Shown here: positions 46,881-58,476 of the stretch, one piece after another
Layout of the letters: the number at the start of each line of letters is the position of its first letter
How positions within the stretch are numbered: the first letter of the stretch is position 1
NCBI GenBank assembly: GCA_002914805.1
Contig: JXTB01000332.1
Coordinates: forward strand, 327,854 to 391,853
Origin: Parasponia andersonii
Lineage: Eukaryota > Streptophyta > Magnoliopsida > Rosales > Cannabaceae
Direction of reading: 5' to 3'
DNA: 64,000 nucleotides
Made by a program: the position numbers and the translations under genes
Notes under the pieces: generated by a model
What the model was told of the DNA's origin: nothing
What the model saw: only the letters and a program-made list of their open reading frames with translations
The model's database searches: none

Positions 46881-47585
46881 TCGTCACAGAACTCACTATT
46901 TTACAACCCAGTTTCTAGTTTACATATTTTCAGGCTCAAAAATTGACAAAATACTTTCTATTTTTCATTATAGTTTCAAGTCCTACCACACTATAACTTC
47001 TAAACCAAAAATCAAACTCATATTTGTAAAGAAAGATTAATGGCAAAGCAACATCTTCTACTTACTTCAACCTTTGAAATGAAGGACCATGTTTTCTCCC
47101 TTAAAGTGTAAAAATCGAGACTCCAAGCTTTCTAGTTACTCCGCTTTTGGCTAAAATATATTTTCTGGTGACTCCAAGCTTTTTGGCGGCAATAATGTGA
47201 TAATGGTGAAGGAGGAAGTTCGGGAGAAGAAAAATGGAAATGGGAAAAAAAATTTGAAAACGAGTTAGTCAAGGGCATATTAGTCTTGATAACCAAACTT
47301 TCACTTAAAAGGTGTACACACCCAAAAACTATGAAGAGGCGTGTAGTTCTACAAAATCACTATGTGAAAAGAGTATTCTTCAAAGGACCCTTATTTATAT
47401 AGATACCATAATAAGGGTTATTATGTATTTATCATACTATTGGAGTTTAGATTATTTGGATCCACTAGGTCCCTTGTCTAACTCAATAAAACTTATTAAT
47501 TGGTTGGTGGTATTTGTGAAATTAGTTTCATGAAACTATGTAAAATAATGATTTTACGTAGAAGTTGGTATTTTTATAAATAAGT

Positions 47586-50112
47586 TGTCACGACCCAAAC
47601 CCCGGAGTAATGACAGAAGGAGAATTTTGCTAGAATTGGAAATTCCTTAGTTTTTTTTTTTCTAAAACAAAAACGGCACGATAAATAAAGCATTTGGAAT
47701 TCCAACAAGTGAACCTATCCTACAGTTCATAGTCACCAATAAACATAGATTGAAAAATTATTAGAAAAATCAAATTTCAAATAGTTCACTGAGCATTATC
47801 ATTCATACCTCAACATCAAGCTAGTATGACATATATAGTTTACAGACATATTCAAAGTAACACACTTAATTTGAATGCTAGCAATATCCATTTATTTAAC
47901 AAGACTTAAATATAAGTCTTAAATTCACACTCCTAGCATTACTAAATCACAAACTATAAATAAAAGATAGCTTCTTATTCTGCTTGTTGATCGTCAATGT
48001 TACACTGGATACCACCTGTGGAGAAAGTAGGAAGGGTGAGCATAAAATGCCTAGTAGGTTATCCAATTTCCCTTTTTGGGAAAGTCTTTTTATAATTCTC
48101 AAAACATCTGCATGGTTAGTAGTATTGGAAAGCATTTCTATAAATATTAAGGATTTAAACCATTTACAGAAAACTATGCTAAAAACCAAAAAAAGATATC
48201 CAGGTCAAAACATATAAAAGTCTTAATAAAATAAGCATAATGCACATCACATAAATCAACATATCACATGAGCTCTCATCCTCTTATCAGGACTAGAGTA
48301 ACTTATACTACATGTATTGAGTGCTCCCTGCCTGACATCTATCTCTAGAAACCAGAGGGACACCTATGCGTCTAATCCTACCGAACCGGAGGGGCACCGA
48401 ATGCCGACGCCTACTGAATGGAGATAGTCAGAAAACAAACCCCGGGTGGGTTTACGGGCTCTCACCGAAGGCGGGTGTACTAGTTCGCCTACTATAACAC
48501 CGTGATGCCTAAGACGACTCTCATGCATGATCATATGAAATATGCAATATATGGAGTCTCAAACAACCATGCAGTGGTTTAACATTCTAGACATGCTCTG
48601 ATTTTTAATTAAAAATCCACTTTGTACTTTAAAATCCAAAAGTACAGTTTCTATGGTTTTACCAAATCCCAAATATAAAAACTTGTACAAAATCATATGA
48701 AAAAATATCTAGAGCAGTCCATAATGTTTCACAAATTCATAGTTCATTAAAATAACTATTCAAATAATTCAATTTAATAAAATCACAAGATTTCATTTTT
48801 CAGAATAAATTCCAATTTTAATGAAAATAATAGAAAACAAGGAAATTGAATCCCCTATCTCGAGATAGTAGTTATGTTGAGCTAACGACGCTCGAAATAT
48901 CCTCAATTGATCACCTAGTTATTCAGACAATCGTTCTCGAATCTCGTTACGTTCACTTGAAAAGTTGACTTTTCAAACAGAGTCTCAGATTGAGAAATAG
49001 AGGTCACCACTGAATTTAGAACACTCAAAAACATTAGATTAGATATAAAGTTCGCCGAAAACGGGTTCCGATGCGGAATCGGCCCATGGCACGTAAAACG
49101 GTGCAATTCACAATCTATTTTCTCGATTTTCGTGCCACTTTGGAAAATAGTGGTATTCTATATCAAATTTCATTTCCCGACCTCACAGAGTCCAAATTCA
49201 AAGTCAGAAATCAGTTTCGAGGTCCCGAACATTAAATGGGCTCAAAAATCCGAAAATTATAAAAATACCACATTTGGAAAATAATTAGAAAAATGCCACA
49301 TTTTCATCTCGATAATTAACGATCTTCCGGTTACTGTTTCGACACTTCAAAATCATGAGATTTCATGTTTCAAACTCCTCTTTCACGCGGTAAAATTTTC
49401 TCGGGATAAATAACTCAATTCCGAAATAATTACGAAAATACCACAAAAATTAAATATTATAAAATTGCTACAGTAGTCAACTTCTCACCAGAGCCGAGTT
49501 GGAGGCCGAGAGTGGTTGAAAATGAAAGCTGGAGTTGAGACGAGTCCAAGATGGTGGTGGTGTGGTGATCGGACGTCGGACGGCGAGCAAAAATCCAATC
49601 AGGTGGCGTGATCTTCGGACGACTTTATCTCCGGCGAGAAGCAGCGGAACGAGACGGCGGTTGCAGGCGTGGCTTTGTCAGCGTCTTCCGGTCACGGTGG
49701 GCAAGTGCGTTGAGCACGGCGGCTACTGGTAGCATGGCGAATCAACAGTGACAGAGAGGGTGTTTCCAGGGACCTTGTTGAAGAAGAAGAAAGAGTTGGG
49801 GGATTTATATGCAATTTTCAGAAACTGTAGTAGTGGGACACGTGGCGTAATCTGGTTTGACCCAAAAAACTTTCTGAAATTCCACTTTGGCCACAAATTT
49901 TAAAAAGATTCTTTCACTTTAGTCCCTCATTAATTACACTTTTTTCCCTGGTTTGTAATTTTTTTTCACTTTTGCCCCAAATGCACCTTGACTTTATTTT
50001 GTCTAGGTTCAAGGCCAATAATTTATTTTCAAATAATTCGAAAGCATAGAATTACTAAAATACCCTTGAATTAAAATTACTTAATTACCCTTACAAAATT
50101 TAGGATTTTACA
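47586..50112 (-). mobile_element. Solo LTR, 2,527 bp, Ty3 chromovirus-like, TSD TAAGT
   Basis: Plus-strand ends are TGTCACGACCC and GGATTTTACA, flanked by exact TAAGT at 47581-47585 and 50113-50117. The intact LTR copy at 59595 has one TAAGT at this point. On the minus strand it runs TGTAAAATCC...GGGTTTGGGTCGTGACA. The GC-richer segments at 48300-48520 and 49490-49800 (the latter with a leader-like region) fit a minus-oriented Tekay/Del-type LTR. It has no internal region, so it is a solo LTR. Small open frames inside it (e.g. 49535-49732) have no recognised family. Confidence 0.88.
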
Positions 50113-50278
50113 TAAGTTACATGAGTTTGACATATTTATAAAAGTACACCTAAAGCCCAAATTGGAGAACAAGCCCAATCCTAGTTAGACTGGATTAGTA
50201 GTTTTTGGCCTCATATATATAAGATACATGAGAGAAAAAACTACACAGTAACACATATAAAGTCAAACGCATAAGGCA

Positions 50279-50309
<31 letters not shown>

Positions 50310-50744
50310 CGGCCACCTTAGGCTAAGAGAGGAGAGGAAAAGTTTTGCTACCTCACATTCTCATCTCACTTCCTGGTATTTCAAAATATTAAGAAAGTGT
50401 TCTTAATTGTTCTCCAACGAAGGATTCAATTTGGTGCCCACTTGCCTCATAAACCTAAAGTAAGAGCATAGACAAGAAGATCTAGGGTTGGATATTTGAT
50501 TACTATCAACAAGGATATCAAAGAGGAGCACGCTATAAGAGGTAAACCCTAATCTCATCTTTAGGATTTGTACATCTAGATTTGATTTATATTATACATG
50601 ATCTTGTATATGATGTATGCATATTCTATGGTTATGAAAAAAGTTTTCATATAAAAAATTTTAAAACCTAAATCTACTAATTTTTCTGCTGTGTTCATGA
50701 TATGATCATGTGTCTTCCATATTTGCATACTTGCATGATTTTTC

Positions 50745-52548
50745 TGTTGGTAAATTGACCTAACACTTAGAAAAATCATACATGCATGCAGATATAGAAA
50801 AATACATGATCATATCATGAACGCAGTGGAAAAATAGCGGATTTAGGTTTTAAAATTTTTACATGAAAACAGTTTTCATTAAACCATATAATGCACATGC
50901 ATCATATATAGGATCATGTACAACATAAATCAAATCTAGATACAAAACCCTAGAGATGAGATTAGGGTTTACCTCTTGGAGCATGTTCCTCCTCGATCTC
51001 CTTATTGATGGTGATCAAACCTCCAATCCTAGATCTTCTTGTCTATGCTCTTGCTCTTGGTTGATGAAGCGAGTAGGCACCAAGTCGAAACCTTCGTTGG
51101 AGAACGATCAAGAACGCCTTCTTGATCCTATGGAACACCGGGATGTGAGATAAGACTATGAGATTGTAGGAAACATTTTTCTCTCTCCCTTAGCCTAGGT
51201 TGGTCGAAATCTCTCTCTCTCCCTATGCCTTATGCGTGTGACTCCTTAGAGTTACTGTGTAGTTTTTTCTCTCATATATCTTATATATATGGGACAAAAA
51301 ACTGCTAACCCTAGTCCAATTAGGATTGTGCTTGTTCTCCAATTTGGGCTTTGGGTGTAATTTTATAAATATGTCCAACTCGTGAAACTTATTTATAAAA
51401 ATACCAACTTCTGTGTAGAATCATTATTTTACACAATTTTATAAAACTTATTACACAAATACCACCAACCAATTAATGAGCTTAATTGAGCTAGACAAGA
51501 GACCTAATGGATCCAAATAATCTAAGCTCCAATAATATGATAAATACATAATAACTCCCATTATGGTATTTATATAAATATTATTAGTAAAGAGGACACT
51601 CCACTAAAGGCCCAATACTGCACTCTTAGATTAAATGTCATGTCTTTTATAGAGATTTAATCAGCTAACCTTGATTAATCGATCTATCTAGCATATTCTA
51701 TACCACATATATAATCCCTATACAACGCCGTAGTTGGATAGGTAAAATTACCGTAATACCCCTCCAACACCTATTTACCTTTAAGTTACCATCTTTTTGT
51801 CAAGGAATAATATTGTCAATAATTTTGTTCTCAATGGCCATTTAGACAAAATTATCAACCAATTCACAAAGTAAATACTAAGATCTTAGATTTAATTATT
51901 CCATGAATCTTGAAAGAACTTAAAGTGGCATTAACATATAGTGTCCTTAATTATTTGGTGTTCCCATCATTTCATAAGCCATAACCTCCAATATGTCAGA
52001 GTTCACCTCTAACTTCATAGGAGGTTAGTCTTTTAACAAATCAAAAAGCTATAACCCATGAAAGCAAGTCCAGTCAAACATCAAGGATTAAGATTTATAT
52101 GCTAAGAGCTAGTTTGTGATAATATAAGAATTGAGTTACAGCACTCCAATTCTTTATATTACCTAGTCCAGTTTAATATACATAACTTGTTTATGTTGTA
52201 TTAGTGTTTCTATCAGAAGTCAGATACTTCAATGATTTGAGACACATCATTCCCGTTGAGATCGACAAACACTACAACCTATAGTAAATAAAGTATTCCA
52301 TCTTTATTTACAAATTGTAAACTACTTTATTTAGACTTAGATAAAGAAACAAGTCTCCCCATAATTAATACTTAATCATGTTTATTTCTTTATACACATA
52401 TAAAGTCATGAAATCTTTTTCAGATGAATAAACTATTCAACTAAGATAGTGTAATCTAGAAAATATCATAATTTCATATAAGAGATAGTTGTTTATACTC
52501 AAAAGGGTAAAATTGGAAATCCGCTTTTTTAGGGCATAAATCCCAACA
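50745..52548 (-). mobile_element. Solo LTR of the same copia family, reverse orientation, TSD TTTTC
   Basis: On the minus strand it runs from TGTTGGGATTTATGCCC at 52548 to CAATTTACCAACA at 50745, 1,804 bp, with exact TTTTC at 50740-50744 and 52549-52553. It aligns over its length with the host element's own LTRs (for example AAACCCTAGAGATGAG against CTCATCTTTAGG, and the CTCTCTCTCTCCCTATGCC tract). The insertion point is only about 35 bases from the 3' end of the 5' LTR. The copy of the duplicated target and the complete ends make the call firm. Confidence 0.9.
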
Positions 52549-52581
52549 TTTTCATAAGTATTAAGTCAAATTACCAACTAT

Positions 52582-52596
52582 TGGTATCAATAGCAT
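52582..52596 (+). other. Copia primer-binding site (initiator Met tRNA type)
   Basis: TGGTATCAATAGCAT directly follows the 5' LTR end. Plant copia elements use TGGTATCAGAGC, complementary to the 3' end of initiator methionine tRNA; the first eight bases match. Its position confirms that the LTR ends near 52580. Confidence 0.75.
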
Positions 52597-52904
52597 AGAT
52601 TCATATGTATAGCATAATATTGATCTAGTTATATGATCTAGGTTATGTGGTTGAGTTTGAACAATTTTTGTTTATGATAGTTAAATGATTCATGGTGATG
52701 AATGATATTAAATGACGTATATTACTGATTTTTGTATGGTGAAAAAACTTATGGATTGTGATTCTAGTAAAATTAAGTTTGAGTATTCTTGAATTTTATG
52801 ATTGATAAATTCTTAAACATGTTTTTAATGAGTTTGAAAATTTGATTTTTTACAAAATTTTTTGATATTGTTTTAATTTTTTTGGCATTTCAAAAAAAGT
52901 ATAT

Positions 52905-53345
52905 TTTTCCAGCCTTCCCTAGCTTTGCACGTAGCTGCCTATGCGAGTGTTGGGCACTGGGCGTGGGCAACATGGCCACTTGCGCATGCAGCCTGCGCAC
53001 GGGCTGGCTCAAGTGGCTTGCATGCATGGCTCGTGTGCGCAGCCCATGCTGCGCTTGCACGGCAGCCATGCGCAATCAATGCTCCATGCGCACCCAGTGT
53101 GCATGATTGGCGCGGCCCATACTGCGCCAGCACATGACACTTGCTGCCATGCACACGGCCCGCTTGAGCGGCCAATGCATGCTAGTGGCGTGGCTAGTGG
53201 CGTGGCCTGCTACGCACCGCTTGCTTTTTGCGCTAGCGCACCTGGTGCGTACGGCCTTGTTGTGCATCATAGCCAAGTGGCCTTGCCCCGTTACAACCCG
53301 TTGCGCCACCTTTTGCCGCCTTCCTCAGGTGGTGATGGCCCGTAA
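52905..53345 (+). other. GC-rich island in the copia leader, with short GCGC/GGCC repeats
   Basis: A 440-bp block, strongly GC-rich by eye, in otherwise AT-rich DNA. It has repeated motifs such as GCGCAGCCCATGCTGCGC, GGCGCGGCCC, CATGCGCAC and GCCACTTG, and near-palindromes like CCCGCTTGAGCGG. It sits between the primer site and the first pol pieces. Several overlapping frames are open on both strands, a composition effect, and none has a recognised family. Confidence 0.75.
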
Positions 53346-53384
53346 GCCAACAGTGGTAGTATTTCTGCCACCACCACGATTTTT

Positions 53385-54060
53385 TCAAATTAATTAATTA
53401 GATAATTGTTTAATTTGAATTCAAATTTTAGAAATAGGAAACTATTCAAATGAGATTAGGATAGTTATCTATTTTTGAATTATCCTATTTTAAATTCGAT
53501 TTACTTTAGAATAATGTTAAATTTGAATTCATTAAATAAATAGGATATTGTCTAATAGTTCATTTAAATTTGAATATGATTTCTTCTATTTTTGAAATAG
53601 ATAAGAGTTCCTATATTATCTTTAAATTTTGAATTTAAATGAATAATACAAATTTAGGTTTATTAGATAATTAGGATATTATCTAGTAATTAGTTTGACT
53701 TTAAATAAGACATCTACTAATTTTTGAAATTGGATAAGATTTTCTATATTATCTCTATTATTTAAATTTTGAATTTAAATAGATAATGATAATTCAAATT
53801 AATTTAGATATTTAATGAGATTAGATATGATTAGTTATTATCCTGATAAATCTAATAGTTATTTTGAATTTGAATAGGATATCTGCTAATTTTTGAAATT
53901 AAATACAGCTTCCTATCTGTTTTTATTTAAATTTTGAATTTAAATAAATAACAACTATTCAAATTAATTTGATATTTAATGTAATTAAATATGATTAGAT
54001 AATTATCCATAAATCATGATAGTTTAATTTTGAATAATTTAAATTTAATAATTATCTTAA
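53385..54060. repeat. Degenerate AT-rich quasi-tandem repeats in the copia leader
   Basis: Recurrent TTTTGAATTTAAAT, TAGGATAT(T/C)... and TAATTTTTGAAAT motifs come back roughly every 135-170 bp from about 53390 to 54060, as at 53628, 53767 and 53931. The AT-rich region continues to about 55100 without clear units. It is non-coding. Confidence 0.5.
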
Positions 54061-56817
54061 ATTTAAATTTGATTTAAATTAGGATATAGTTTTAAATTTA
54101 AAATTCGAAACTAAAATCTAATCAGATTAGATTTAAATATTTATTATCCATAGATTATTCAAATTTGTAATTAATGAGATTAATTATGATAGAAAAGATT
54201 TAAATTTAATTAGATTAATATTCAATAGTTAATTGAAATAACTATTTACCTAGTAACTATTCTAATTATAGTAATTAGAATATAGTTAGAAAAACTAATT
54301 TGATTAATGAGATTAATTAGTTAATTAATTAATATGACTAATTAATTATAAAGTTATATCCTTTTTATAATTAAATAATTTTAATTAATTATAGAAATTC
54401 AATAATGATTAGATTTCTGTTACAATTAAATTTAGAGGTGATCTTTATTTAATTATTTGAATTATTTAATTATAATTAGATATACAAACTAGATAAATAT
54501 AGAAATATTATATGAGTTATAAGTTTCGAATTGATTAGGAGTAATTAAAAGAGTTTTAATTATTTCCTAATTTAGAGTATTACAATTAATCTTCTTTAAA
54601 TACAGTTACAGAAATAGGATTTCTATAATTAAAAATAATTATCTTTTATTATCCTTTATATCTTAATGAGTTTAAAAAAGTATCTTAATGAGATTATGAT
54701 AAGATTAAATAAATAAATTAATTAATAATTAGATAATAAATGTTATTTATTTTCTAATTATTTAAATTATCCTAATAAGTCTATAATTTAAAAATATTTG
54801 ATATTTTTAAATTTAGATAAGAATTAATTATGAACTTAATTCTTACATAGGNTAATTAGTGAGATTAATTATATTAATTAAAAGGATAATAATAAAATAA
54901 GGATAATTATTTGTTGTCATGATTTGTAAGGAAATTGGAGCTTGATTTTAATGAGATTAAAATGTTTTAATTTTGATTAATAAAATATTTTAATTATATG
55001 ATAATTATGGTAATATTTTATGTGACAAAAGGGACTTTGATAATTATAAGATAATTATATTATTACAAGATACATTCGAATGACTATCATATTGAGTGGG
55101 AGGATTTTAAATTTTCAATCCAAAATTATTTAAACCATTATTTAGTTTTGAAATTATTAATTTTGGGAAAATTATTGAGTGTATATAAAGTTGTTTATTC
55201 TTATTACTTGCATTTATAATTATTTGTAAACCTTTTATACAATTTTTTTTTATAATTGTTTACTTATTTTTACAAATGTATTTGGAATTTAATTTGATTA
55301 AATTCTACTACTACAAATTTTTAAAATTCTTGATTGAATAATTTAGTAGTTAAATGTTTTTAGTTAGATTTTTCAAAATTAATAGTTTATACAAGATTTG
55401 GTTTAAATACCATTTTTCAATCATTTATCATTATTTGAAAGATTGTTGACCAAATAATTGATTTTTATTCTAGAAAAGTTTTGCTTAAATGATTTACAAT
55501 TCACAGACCTTCTTACTTGATCGTTATGTCCTGTATGCTTTTTCTGTCTACTTTTATGTACATGAGATGTATAAAATATAATGTTAGCACTTTAGATTTA
55601 GACAATAATTGTCCAATCATAGCACCATGTTTAGAATAATCTATCATAATATCTTAAATTAGCTCATTTTCTTTAAGTCCCATAATTAGATATACATAAT
55701 TAATTTTGTGGTTATTAAGTAAATTAGATAACTGGGTAAAATCAAGAATACTTAAAATTTTGAAAAGATTGAATGGGAGCGGGTATGAGATATCCATGAT
55801 CTCCATCATTGGTTCAATAGTTCTAAAGATGTGCCTCGCCTCAGAATCTTGTTGAGCTCCCATAAGAAGGTTTTCATCTGGGTGTTACTAATATTAAATC
55901 TCTTAGGATAAATTTGCAGGTAGATTTTACGTACTGATCTCTCATAGAAGACTATATTGTATAAGAAAGCTTGTAAATTGAAATGATGGTTACACACTCA
56001 ATATAGGATGTTATTAACCTCCCGTAGGAGCTATGTTAATAATTCTATGGATTGATTAGCGGGGTAATTAGCAAAGTGGAATATGAGATATTTGTTTTTA
56101 TGACTAAAGTGAATTATTCACATTTGACTTGTTGATTTACATTATTACCCGTAGGTAACCTGTAATCTGTGGTAGGTCAAAATACCTTGAATAATTATGA
56201 CAGTCTTAGGGATTCTTCACAAGCATTTTATCTTAATAGATTTAATGTTAAGTATTCTAAATTCTTTTATATTTAGATAAACTAGCAAACTTAGTTATTA
56301 AGTACTAAGAGGATCATAATTTGCATACTTGTCCATAGTTTATCCTTAGCTTCCAAATGACTAATAAGAGCACAACACATAATCTTCTTATTTGATTATA
56401 TGTCATTACATTTATGTTTCTTAATTTATTCTGTGTGTACCACAATATCTTGCATGAATTGTCTACTGATTTTAAATTAGTCACTTTGATTGGTAAATCA
56501 CAAGAGTTGGTGAATTTGTCAAAAGTTCATTCCTGATAATAAATATAAATATCTTTGTTGAGGTATTTATTATCTTACTCAACATAATGAACACTCTTGT
56601 TGAGGCGTTAATTATCTTATCGTAAAATTAAATCGAAACAAAGATGTTTGTATTCGATTATTTTTTCTTATATATTTAATTGATAATTAAACTTATAGAA
56701 TTTAATTGTGAATTGAATTCATTAAATTTGATTATGAATTGGATTTGTTTTATGACTTTTGTCTAATGGGGAATTTTATCATTTTATAATTTTTTTGAGA
56801 AAACACTTTTTCATAAG
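54061..56817. other. AT-rich copia internal region, no recognisable gag
   Basis: Mostly A/T with a few less biased patches (55620-56000, 56150-56350). Small open frames on the minus strand at 55654-55863 and 55806-55997 match nothing I know. Gag would be expected here but no UBN2 domain or zinc knuckle is visible. Confidence 0.5.
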
Positions 56818-58350
56818 ATGGATAAGATTTCCAAAAAGAGGAAAGAGACAATAGAATACAATACACGAAGTAAAATAAGGACATCTATAGAAACATCACA
56901 GCATTCAATGAAATTGAACGACAATCAACTTAAGAATACTTCTACTGAAAAGAGGTTAGAATCTTCTCTAGTAGTTAGATTGTTTGGAAGGCCAAGAAAA
57001 TCTCTCTCTACTGAAGATATGCAAGATTTTTGGCTAGTGTACTCAGGATCTAATGTCAATATCTGCAACAACAAGAAATGGTTCATTAAACCAAATCAAT
57101 TAATTAATATTGGTCGTTGTGTGAAAGTCATAGACAATCGAAGAGTTCGAATTAAAAGTATAGGTGATACTTTCCTGAAGATCAACGATAGCTCCATGAT
57201 CATAAAAGATTGCTAATACGCACCGAAGTTTAGTATGAATGCTCTCTCGGTATCGAAGATATATAAAGAAGGCTATTGCTTTGTGTTTGACAAGAAAGTG
57301 CACATCTTCTACAATAATTTATTGCACTGTGTGGGAAAAAACAAAATGGACTTTATGTTCTTACTCCAAAGCAATAAAGTACATCTTCTTCAATAATGAG
57401 CATTAGTAAACTCCAAGGGATGATGAATGATAGTAGAAAGGAACGCAACACCATCGATTGATACAAGCGACTCAGACATATGCCATGCTCAGAAATTTAC
57501 AAACTTATAGAGCTGGGTCACTTATATGAATTATATATCAGTAACAACATAGACTGTGAAGATTACAAGAAGCTTGAAAGGTACAAGCATCATCTTGCCA
57601 CTCGTTATAAGAAAGTTGAGGGATATTTATATTGCGTACATATGCATATCTGCGAACCAATGGAGGTAGTTTCCTACAACAAGCATATATTATTTGTCAC
57701 TTTTGTTGATGAATATTTGTACTTCAGTCAACTATATCTTCTGAAGAAGTACGATGAAGTCCTAGATACTTTCCATGAATTTAATAGAAAGGTGCAAATG
57801 CAACACGACACTAGGGGCAAGAAGTTAAATATTGAAGTTGAACATGGAGATATAGATTCTCTATATGACTTGCTGAGATCAACACTAGTTGATCTTACTA
57901 TTCCCTATTATCTATGAGCATAATTGTATAGGAACTACTGAGAGGTACAACATCAGACTTAAGCATACTATAGAGCTAATGTACAAAGAGTCGCTGCTGT
58001 CGAAAATGTATTGGGATTATGCTTTAAAGACCTCTTCGTACATCCTCAACTTCACTCTATTAGATAAAGTTGTTTCGATATCTTTTCAGATGTGGATGGG
58101 TTATGTAGAGAGCTTAGAGTATCTAAAGGTATAAGGTTTCGAAGTATACTCGTGCAAGAAAGTGGGAGACGAAATTAACAAGAATATAGAAAAATGCTTT
58201 CTGCTTGGCTACCAGAAGGAAGAGAAGAGCTGCCTTCTTTATAGATAATATACCAATACTACCTTCATCAGTAAAAGTGGAGACTTTCTAGAGGATAAGA
58301 GAGAAGTCTGTCAAGAAAATGATAAAGAGAAAGTATATGATCTTCATTTC
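56818..58350 (+). pseudogene. Copia pol fossil: protease and integrase remnants
   Basis: Pieces match copia pol in order. A protease-like stretch is near 57010-57100 (DFWLVYSGSNVNICNNKKWF, where the active-site motif of the family is DSGA/DTGA). A GAG-pre-integrase-like region with KFSMNALSVSKIYKEGY lies at about 57230-57300. Integrase remnants are at about 57600-58130 (FVTFVDEYLYFSQLYLLKKY, TTERYNIRLKHTIELM). The copy is old, with many breaks, and much of RT and RNase H is missing. It is treated as a fossil. Confidence 0.8.
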
Positions 58351-58461
58351 TTTTCTTAGTTATTTAAGTTGTTAGTTGAACACTTATTTTTGCTTTTATT
58401 AACATTGGTTATTTGGAACATTTTTGGGCTTTTATTATGTTAATTTGAGTAACTCCTTTTT

Positions 58462-58476
58462 CGACAAGTGGAAGAT
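58462..58476 (+). other. Copia polypurine tract
   Basis: GACAAGTGGAAGATT directly precedes the 3' LTR start TGTTGCAAC at 58477. Copia elements commonly have a GTGGGAGATT-like tract here. Confidence 0.7.

Larger units (their letters stand above)
42319..47391. mobile_element. Mutator-like element, 5.07 kb, long inverted ends, TSD TATTTATAT
   Basis: It is flanked by exact 9-bp copies of TATTTATAT (42310-42318 and 47392-47400), the duplication size of Mutator-like elements. The uninterrupted 3' LTR at about 59440 has one such copy. The ends are long imperfect inverted repeats of about 0.5-0.58 kb. For example ATGAGTTTGATTTGTAG and GGACTTGAAACTATAGCGAA near 42745-42800 match the reverse complement of 46960-47015. 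The outermost bases are GGGAAATTTG against AGGGTCCTTTG. No transposase frame was found, so it is non-autonomous. The interior is repetitive: TGTCTAG-type motifs and a 659-bp tandem array. Confidence 0.85.
41348..52580 (+). mobile_element. 5' LTR of the copia element, in four pieces
   Basis: The pieces at 41348-42318, 47392-47585, 50113-50744 and 52549-52580 align in order with the 3' LTR at 58477-60248. Together they make one LTR from TGTTCGGATATTTGCCC to ATTACCAACTA. A (GA)n microsatellite lies in the third piece at about 50284-50309 and again in the 3' LTR at 59767-59783. The three gaps between pieces are each a separate insertion with its own target duplication. Confidence 0.88.

Noticed and set aside
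48915-49732. Small open frames inside the solo LTR
   Set aside because: They lie in the LTR leader and promoter area; the GC-richer composition lowers stop frequency and no domain is seen.
52882-53397. Several overlapping open frames of 60-134 codons on both strands
   Set aside because: They lie in a GC-rich block where stops are rare; no frame has a family, and all six compete equally.
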